DNA from: Dipteris shenzhenensis
Taxonomy: Eukaryota; Polypodiophyta; Polypodiopsida; Gleicheniales
DNA length: 64,000 nt
Assembly (NCBI GenBank): GCA_047967505.1
Contig: CM106541.1
Reading direction: 5' to 3' (one strand)
Shown: positions 56,792 to 64,000 of the stretch, one piece after another
Numbering within the stretch: position 1 is the first letter of the stretch
Layout: each line of letters starts with the position of its first letter
The notes under the pieces: model-generated
The model's database searches: none
What the model was told of the DNA's origin: nothing
What the model saw: only the letters and a program-made list of their open reading frames with translations
Made by a program: the position numbers and the translations under genes

Positions 56792-56984
56792 TGTGAAGAG
56801 ACCCTCACATATTGGCTTTCAATGTTCACGTGCCGTCACCATCAGGTTTGCTTCTGCTTATACTGAAGCTTGTATCGAGCCACTGCCCATGAATCTCCTT
56901 CGTTATGCTTTCTGTGTCTTTGAGAGGTTCAACGAAGCTTATGGCTATAGATCGGTCTGTTTAAACTGTTGCCATTGGCCATTG

Positions 56985-58003
<1,019 letters not shown>

Positions 58004-61000
58004 ATGACCACCGAAAACTCCTTCGAACATGACCATTCGTCAACGCTCAGAGAAGCCAGAGGTCGAGCTATTCAACTTGATATAACATCAAGAAAGATGT
58101 CCTTGAGGCCAGCTACGTCATCGTGGTTAACCATCACAGATAGATACAAGCAATGGGTTAGTAATTGCGCGGCTATTTTCTCTAGCCTTCAAATCTGCGG
58201 TGTCTGTGGCATAACCACGCTACTGTCTGCAAACCAAAGGATCGTTTCTTCGCAAGGCATAGGCATCTCGAGCCACAGCGCCACACTCGGAAACATGATA
58301 CTTTTGGATGCCTGTGAGAATATGGGCATGCAAGTGACTTACTGGAAATGCCAAAGCTGCACACGAGATGCCCAGCGGAGCAGATACATTGTGCGGTTGA
58401 TGCCACAGTACTCTCAGCAGTTGCTTAAAACAAACCACCTCCACACACAACTGCTAAGCATCATAGATATATCCATTTCAGTTACCACGACTGCAAATGC
58501 GATTGCTCGTGGTACACTCGATCGAAGGTCACTTCTAGACAATCCTTTAATATCTTGGCGAAACGTCCCACTAAGCTCGACTCAAGAAATCGTGACGAAC
58601 GAGCTGTCAGGTGTGCTCGCATACAACATCGAGAACAATCCAATATTGTGCAAGTACAATTCTTTAGCAGAGTGTGCGGACATCAAGATGGGTATGTGCA
58701 TCTTGAGTCCTCAAACCATTGCAGGTATCTTGGAACTACACGATGAGACATCTCCCTTTGAGTTAATGTCAATATTGGAATCTCAGCTTGAGCTCCTGCT
58801 TTTGCAAAACATGGTGGAACCTACGAACCGTCATGCCTTTGATGCAAGGGACAAGCATGAGTTTGCCTCCATATAGCTACGGGGTACAGAAATGCTTTCA
58901 GAGAGGATCGTTTCATTCCATGTCGATGGAGTAGCAGCAGCTGGCAGTGCGTGCGTTGACATAACCATGGAGTCAGTAGTGTTCCCCTTCCTATTCCCTT
59001 TCGGACGAGGCTACTATGATGGCTACATACAGTTCAGCAACTATGTGAAAATGAGAATATGCACCTTATTCTCTATCTACACGCTCTACAAGCCATACTT
59101 GTTGATCATGTTCCAGTTAAAAGAGGCAGTGATGATTGCCAATTCAAGCAACTCTACATGCTTGCAATGAGACATCGACCAATATAGGAAAGCCAACCCT
59201 GCCACGACCAATGAAGATGCAATGAGACACATGCTTCGCTACAGCATGCCATCAACAATGCCGGGGTCCCCATCGTGGCATCGACGGCAATTGAAGGACC
59301 TCATAACGATGGTCGATGCTTGGGGCCTCCCAGATTTCTTTCTGACATTCACTGCAGACGAGGTCACTGATACACGGTGGCAAGAAATTAATGTGATCGA
59401 GAGCATCGCAACACATTATAATGTGCAATTCACTTGGAAGGACTGTCCTGTTGAATGCGTGGCACCTTTCCACGCACGGTTCCACATGTTCATGCGCAAG
59501 CATTTGCTTTCATCCAATGGTCTGCTTGGCCGAATACAACACCATGTCGTTCATTATGAGATACAAAACAGGGGCTCCCTACATGCCCATGTCATATTGT
59601 GGGTCCACCATTATCACCGTCAGCGAATTGCAAATGAGATTGCGGCTTACGTCCCCAGGGACGAGGCCTTGGATCCTCGAAACACAAGGCTGCGAGAACT
59701 AGTTCTCAGGAAGCAGTTGCATGTATGCAGGAAAGCGTGCTACGTCAGACCGTCACAGCACAGTTGCAAGCACGGCTTCCCTTTCGCAACACAGCCAGAA
59801 TATGAACCCATCCTCGACCCTATGACGCAACGTTGGTTGTATTACCGGCCGAGACATGAGCACCGAAACGTCATCCCTTACCACCCTTCCGTGTTACTGT
59901 TGTGGGGTGCACACATGAACATACAGCGGGTGACAAACTCTTCAATCTCTCACTACCTCCTCAAGTACGCGATGAAATCTGAACCAATGGGCAAATTGAA
60001 CATCCGTTCAGAAGACGCCTCGCGTTTGGGGTTGCAACATCTTGACGAAGTAAAGCTGAAACTCATCGCCGTGAGCCTCCTATCAAAACCAACCTCTCCA
60101 ATAGAGGCCGCGCTAAACTGCATGCAGATACCAACAATCACAAGGAGTGAGACCATTCACTATGTCGACTCCTTGCCACCATCTCTAAGACAACGCATCA
60201 TCTCGCGAAACAACAACGTCACCCTGCACCCGGTCGACATATACTGTGGGAGACTGAGCGTCATCGAGGATAGCACGTTCTACGATTACCATAGGCAATA
60301 TGTGATCTGAAAGCCCAAGGAAACGCAACGTGGAACGGTCGGTCTTGACCTCTTAGGCAACAGGATCACAAAATGTGAGCGAGTAGTCAGATTCACTCAC
60401 TACCACCCTGGACATCAACTAGAGGGGTACTTCTACAATGTGCTCTTGCGAAAACTCAGCTTCTGGAATGAAACGGAGCTCATATCACCTACCAACACAG
60501 CTGGATCCTACTTTGTCGAATGCCAAATGCGCGGCCTCATATTGAGCAACGAGGACCTCGAAATGTATGTGACCGAATACACGCAAAGGAACTTGCTAGC
60601 GACTGACCACACAGACCAGTTGATCAATATGATATTGCAAAATGTTGCGATCATCCGACACTGCCCGATGGAAGCGCCTAACATCGACCAGCAAATCGTC
60701 GAAGGGCCAACATGTGCGAGGATGTTGGAAAAAATGGCCGAGTTTCGCACCGTCGCCAATGCTACATTGACAGTAGAACAACAAAGAGTCTTCAAAAGCC
60801 TAGCTTCAACAAGCTCGGGGTTGCACGTTGTCTATGGAACACCAGGTAGTGGCAAAAGCTTCTTGATACGGTACTATGTTTTGCATCTGGTAGCACAAAA
60901 CAAAACGGCAATACTCTGTGCATCAACAGGGGCGGTTGCGACGTGGCTGAGCGGGATTGCAACCATTGTACACTACCAATTCAAGGTCCCTGTGCGCAGC

Positions 61001-62032
61001 AGTCAGTACCCACTGAACATCCATGAGACGGATGAGCGACACCTCGCAATCAAGGAAGCCAATGCGATCATCATTGACGAGATGTCCATGCTAACAAGGA
61101 TGACTTTCGATCTCGTGGTAAGACAAATCATCAATGTCACTAATGGCACATTGCATGAGCCATTCAGACACAAAATGCTCATAGTTTTTGGTGACCAGGC
61201 GCAATTACCGCCAGTCTGCAAACACCGCGAGGATCTCTGCGAGCCGTGCCACATCACGTCCTCCGTGCACTGGGCTCAAGCAAAAATGTACCACATGCAA
61301 TTCTCGGTGCGACATGCACGAGACATGCCATTCCTGGCATTCTTGCATACCATAAGACTCAGGATGCCCACAACTGACGAGATTTCCGACTGTTTGGGGT
61401 AGTGCATTGTCGGCAAGGAAGGTGCATGCCACTTCATCGATGCCGAAACAGCCATCATTTGCACGCACAGAGTCGATGTCGCTACCTTCAACGATGAGCT
61501 TGTGGAGAAATTCAACACTCCCGAGATGATTGTGCATGTTCATATACACAGTAACGCCACGAGCAAACCAGCTCTCAAAGAATGGTTGGAGGACAAAAGC
61601 TTCAATGAGATAGGAAAAATTTGCGTGGGGGCGAAGGCAATGATAACGGAAAACATCGACCTCGCAATAGGTGCCGCAAATGGAGCAATGTGCAAAATCA
61701 AGAGCATCAATGCAACTACCAGGGGAGAAATCAATGGTATCACTGTCATCATGGACACAATAGCGGCCGTGCTCACATTACGACGCTCAAAGCATCAGCA
61801 AAAGGCAATAAATGGAAAATGGTTCCACAAGTCCACATTTCCACTAACCCTAGCATACGCTATCACGGGATACAAATCCCAAGGCGCAACCATATCCAAC
61901 AAGGCGCTGCTCATATTTCGAGGAGTGTTTGCCCCTGGCCTAGCATACGTGATGTTGTCCAGAGTGATTGAGAGAACGAGGCTGTGCATACTACATTGCC
62001 CACATCCAGACATATTCAGACCAATTCCATGA
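58004..62032 (+). pseudogene. Helitron-type Rep-helicase, one frame with four stops
   Basis: Rolling-circle transposase. One frame runs 4029 bp without a shift, with stops at 58874 (TAG), 59168 (TGA), 60308 (TGA) and 61400 (TAG). N-terminus: zinc-finger-like CGVCG and YWKCQSC. Helitron_like_N region: VVFPFLFPFGRG, FSNYVKMRIC, GSPSWHRRQLKDL, PDFFLTFTADE. Rep: HUH motif LHAHVILWV (near 59580), Cys/His cluster to SCKHGFPF, and the catalytic-Tyr motif SHYLLKYAMKSEP (near 59950). PIF1/RecD helicase: Walker A GTPGSGKS (60840), ILCASTGAVA, Walker B IIIDEMSM (61068), VFGDQAQLPPV, and the C-terminal ITGYKSQGATI and VMLSRV to the natural stop. Domain order and length fit a whole Helitron protein of about 1340 codons. 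Dead as it stands. Confidence 0.93.
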
Positions 62033-62129
62033 GAGTTCTCACAGCCGACAACACAACCATGCGCATAAAGGTATTCACTACTAGAGATTGAAAAAGGCAG
62101 AGACAAGTCATGAATATGTTACGTCAAAC

Positions 62130-62564
62130 ATGCGTGCAAGGAAAATGGTTTTAATATCTTGTCTGTTGTCGAGAACAGGTGCAGAGAATCCAAAAGATCG
62201 GGACATTGCAGCATAAGACATGGACGCAGACAAGGTAAATTCCGCCAGCATGAAACAATCTTTTTTTCTTGAAGATTTAAAAAGACAGCTCGTTTGAAAA
62301 GACGGTGTAATAAGTCGTGCCTGCAAGCAACTATTTGAGCTATACAAAAGCAACGCGAAGGCAACAAAACCTCCACCAGCAAAGAGGAGGTTCTTCCTAA
62401 CCACAAAGCAATTCCGGCTAGCAAACAATGCAGGAGAACATCCGAGAGCTTACATCAACGGCTTCAACACGTATGCGAAACTACGCGACTTCATTGACAA
62501 CTGCAATAGGCGTTTGCCAGCTAAAAGAGAGCCGGGAGGCTTGAGATTCGCAAATGGTATGTAA
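62130..62564 (+). pseudogene. Small basic accessory ORF of the Helitron, two stops
   Basis: Family not recognised. From the ATG at 62130 a 144-codon frame reads through TAA at 62214 and TGA at 62295 and ends TAA at 62562. Segments: MRARKMVLISCLLSRTG, MKQSFFLEDLKRQL, SRACKQLFELYKSN, PPPAKRRFFLTTKQFRLAN, YINGFNTYAKLRDFIDNCNRRL. It is rich in Lys/Arg with an aromatic, helix-like second half. It lies 98 bp after the helicase stop, on the same strand and with similar composition. Both stops fit single C-to-T changes (CAA, CGA), like those in the Rep gene. A longer antisense frame covers the same bases but has no domain. Confidence 0.55.
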
Positions 62565-62638
62565 TGCTTCCAAAAATTAAAAAAAACCGCAACAATTGAG
62601 AAAAAGAATTAACGAGTTGCAAGAACAACAAACTCATC

Positions 62639-63190
62639 ATGGATTGCACTTCTCCTGCAAGACTCCTCAAAGAGATCCTTGTCGAGCTTGACATTGAGTT
62701 CGATGAGACCGATAGGATGATGGAAAGTTTGGAGGGGCAGAAGCTACTAGACACGAAGACGAAAGGGATCATAGCATATGCATGCGAGATGCTGCATTAC
62801 AGGTACAACGTATCCTTGGAGTTGTTGAGGGACACGATGTGCGATCAAGGAACGGCTATACTCGAACAATTCCTGGAACAATTTGGAGGGATGCACGACG
62901 CGATGCACCCGATGATGACAATGGAGAAGCTTACGTATATTTTCGACAGGGACTTATACGAGGAGCGCTTCGGTATTGGAAACGATCCTTTAACACCAAC
63001 AGAGAACGAAAAAAAAAGACCGAAAACCTCGATGACTAACGTAATTGTCAATGTTTACGCAGGTATGACATTGAAAGACACGAGCCTCCATATGAAGGAG
63101 GAGCCTCCACTGAAGCGCCCGCGCAAGGGAATCGTGCGAGCCTCGTCGTCTACTGCATCACGTGCAAGCCCAACAATAGAATATACATAG
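62639..63190 (+). CDS. Helitron-linked acidic ORF with NLS-like tail
   Basis: Function unknown. A 183-codon frame starts MDCTSPARLLKEILVELDIEFDE and continues with helical, acidic segments (YACEMLHYRYNVSLELLRDTM, LEQFLEQFGGMHDAMHP, YIFDRDLYEERFG). It ends with a basic patch PPLKRPRKG, resembling a nuclear localisation signal, then a Ser/Ala tail that looks out of frame. The minus-one frame beyond about 63130 encodes a GIY-YIG domain, so this may be the N-terminal part of a fused nuclease broken by a one-base loss, or be joined to it by frameshifting or splicing. Confidence 0.65.
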   Translation: MDCTSPARLLKEILVELDIEFDETDRMMESLEGQKLLDTKTKGIIAYACEMLHYRYNVSLELLRDTMCDQGTAILEQFLEQFGGMHDAMHPMMTMEKLTYIFDRDLYEERFGIGNDPLTPTENEKKRPKTSMTNVIVNVYAGMTLKDTSLHMKEEPPLKRPRKGIVRASSSTASRASPTIEYT

Positions 63191-63462
63191 GGAGCATGAC
63201 GGACCTGCCGCGGAGGATCAAACAGCACAATAAAAAACCACCAGCGAAAATGAAAGAGGACTTGCAACGTTACAAGCCCTTCAAAGAAAATTTCGAAATC
63301 AAAGTTTTGGAAACAACAGACACTGTAGACAAAGCACGAACTTTAGAGCAGTACTACATAAGGAGCCACAACACAGTAGGTCCATTAGGTTACAACACAC
63401 TCGAGGGCCATCCGGCTAGAGCATGGAAGTACTATTTCCTAAAGCGTAGGAACATAATTTGA
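63040..63462 (+). CDS. GIY-YIG endonuclease domain linked to the Helitron
   Basis: The frame open from 63040 to the TGA at 63460 encodes a GIY-YIG nuclease. The first strand reads VVYCITCKP (63138-63164), the second RIYIGS, then LPRRIKQH with the conserved Arg and a His, later the metal-binding Glu in ARTLEQYYIRSHN, and the conserved Asn in GYNTLEGH. The domain is about 105 residues and has no stop. The first in-frame ATG (63196) falls after the YIG motif and would delete the first strands, so this frame has no start of its own; translation must enter from the overlapping 62639-63190 frame or by splicing. Relatives include phage, algal-virus and homing nucleases that nick DNA. Penelope retroelements also use this fold, but none of their RT is present. 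Confidence 0.82.
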   Translation, partial: RNCQCLRRYDIERHEPPYEGGASTEAPAQGNRASLVVYCITCKPNNRIYIGSMTDLPRRIKQHNKKPPAKMKEDLQRYKPFKENFEIKVLETTDTVDKARTLEQYYIRSHNTVGPLGYNTLEGHPARAWKYYFLKRRNII

Positions 63463-64000
63463 CCCAAAAAATAAACATTTGTGCCTTCGAAAAAAGGGAT
63501 CCAATGAAGTTGCAAATGGTGCTGGAACTTTTGTCGTACATGCAATGTAGCTTTGGGTTTGGATTATTCCTGTCACAGTTGCATGCTTCTGTCTCAATTT
63601 GGTTTTGATTTATTATTTATACATTTCTGAAATACATCTCCCCGTCGTTCACTCGAAGTGGAATGACAATAGATTTGCATACAGTACAAAGAATAGGAAT
63701 TTGTCTTCCTCTGAAAAAAAGAAAAACTACGTTTTACTGTCAACATGAACAACATCAAGTGCAAGCAGGACTGGATGATAACGAAATCTCTACAAAAGGT
63801 TGCATGCAATTGAACATCAATCTTCTGCATCATTTCTGACAACGTGACTCATGTGAACCTCAACAAGATAGCAAAAGAGAGAAGTATTCATCAAGAGCCC
63901 AGCTGGCCAAGCAATCTAGTTCCATGTTACTCCCCATAGGGAATGGTTCTCCACTTATGACAGTGGAAAGACAGGTTGTGTGCATCTTGGAAATGACTAT
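63463..64000. other. Region 3' of the GIY-YIG frame
   Basis: No further gene recognised. If the element is a Helitron its 3' hairpin and CTRR end should lie here or beyond the window, but I could not single out a convincing one. An 82-codon minus-strand open frame (63594-63842) has no known motif. Confidence 0.4.

Noticed and set aside
58004-62032. In-frame stops in the Rep-helicase might be recoded (readthrough) codons
   Set aside because: Both TAG and TGA occur with no shared downstream context, and each is one transition from a common sense codon; decay is simpler.
62108-62428. Minus-strand 106-codon open frame antisense to the basic Helitron ORF
   Set aside because: No domain, opposite to all genes of the element, and its composition is explained by the complement of the plus-strand frame.
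62557-62600. A possible 44-bp intron (GTATGT to TTGAG) joining the basic ORF in frame to the acidic ORF
   Set aside because: Frames would match, but 44 bp is shorter than plant introns normally are and the acceptor is poor; kept only as a curiosity.
58004-63462. Giant-virus or algal-virus insertion suggested by GIY-YIG plus helicase
   Set aside because: The Rep HUH and Tyr motifs fused to PIF1 are Helitron hallmarks, and no capsid, polymerase or other viral gene is present.

Overview
The window is eukaryotic nuclear DNA from a land plant, dense in transposable elements. Evidence: plant-type Copia and Gypsy retrotransposons with tRNA-Met and tRNA-Asp type primer sites, a plant family-1 UDP-glycosyltransferase, a plant nitrobindin, and a nuclear fragment of the plastid rbcL gene. 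The rbcL residues look more like those of non-seed plants (bryophyte, lycophyte or fern) than flowering plants; this is from memory and not a placement. Only two host protein genes are supported, both on the minus strand. (1) A four-exon nitrobindin-like heme-binding protein gene (19828-27450) whose first intron is about 6.8 kb and contains a gag-only Copia element with a perfect target-site duplication. (2) An intact UDP-glycosyltransferase gene (48347-49834) with one 81-bp intron that leaves the reading frame open.

Layout. 1-5000: repeat-rich DNA and an internally deleted Copia element with an intact RT-RNase H reading frame. 6.2-7.2 kb: a decayed Gypsy pol. 8.7-10.6 kb: an unidentified decayed coding region. 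13.16-18 kb: a Gypsy element between LTR copies, scrambled by a clean ~235-bp inversion inside RT, a foreign Copia segment and a 36-bp perfect palindrome. 18.3-27.5 kb: the nitrobindin gene and its intron. 27.5-38 kb: low-complexity DNA, simple repeats and remnants of an Athila/Tat-like Gypsy element. 38280-43835: a full-length minus-strand Copia element with 352-bp LTRs and a 5-bp target-site duplication. 44.9-47.4 kb: minus-strand Gypsy gag-protease. 48.3-50 kb: the UGT gene and promoter. 51.7-54.2 kb: a LINE fragment. 55.4-56.4 kb: a Copia gag-protease fragment. 56985-57248: rbcL fragment.

The most interesting region is 58.0-63.5 kb. It is a Helitron-type element: zinc finger, HUH Rep and PIF1-family helicase run in one reading frame for 4 kb, interrupted by four stops but no frameshift. 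It is followed by a small basic ORF, an acidic ORF with a nuclear-localisation-like tail, and a GIY-YIG endonuclease domain that keeps its signature residues. I do not know a described Helitron lineage with a GIY-YIG module, so this Rep-helicase plus GIY-YIG arrangement is my main candidate for a novel system. All positions were read by eye; element boundaries are approximate unless a target-site duplication is given.
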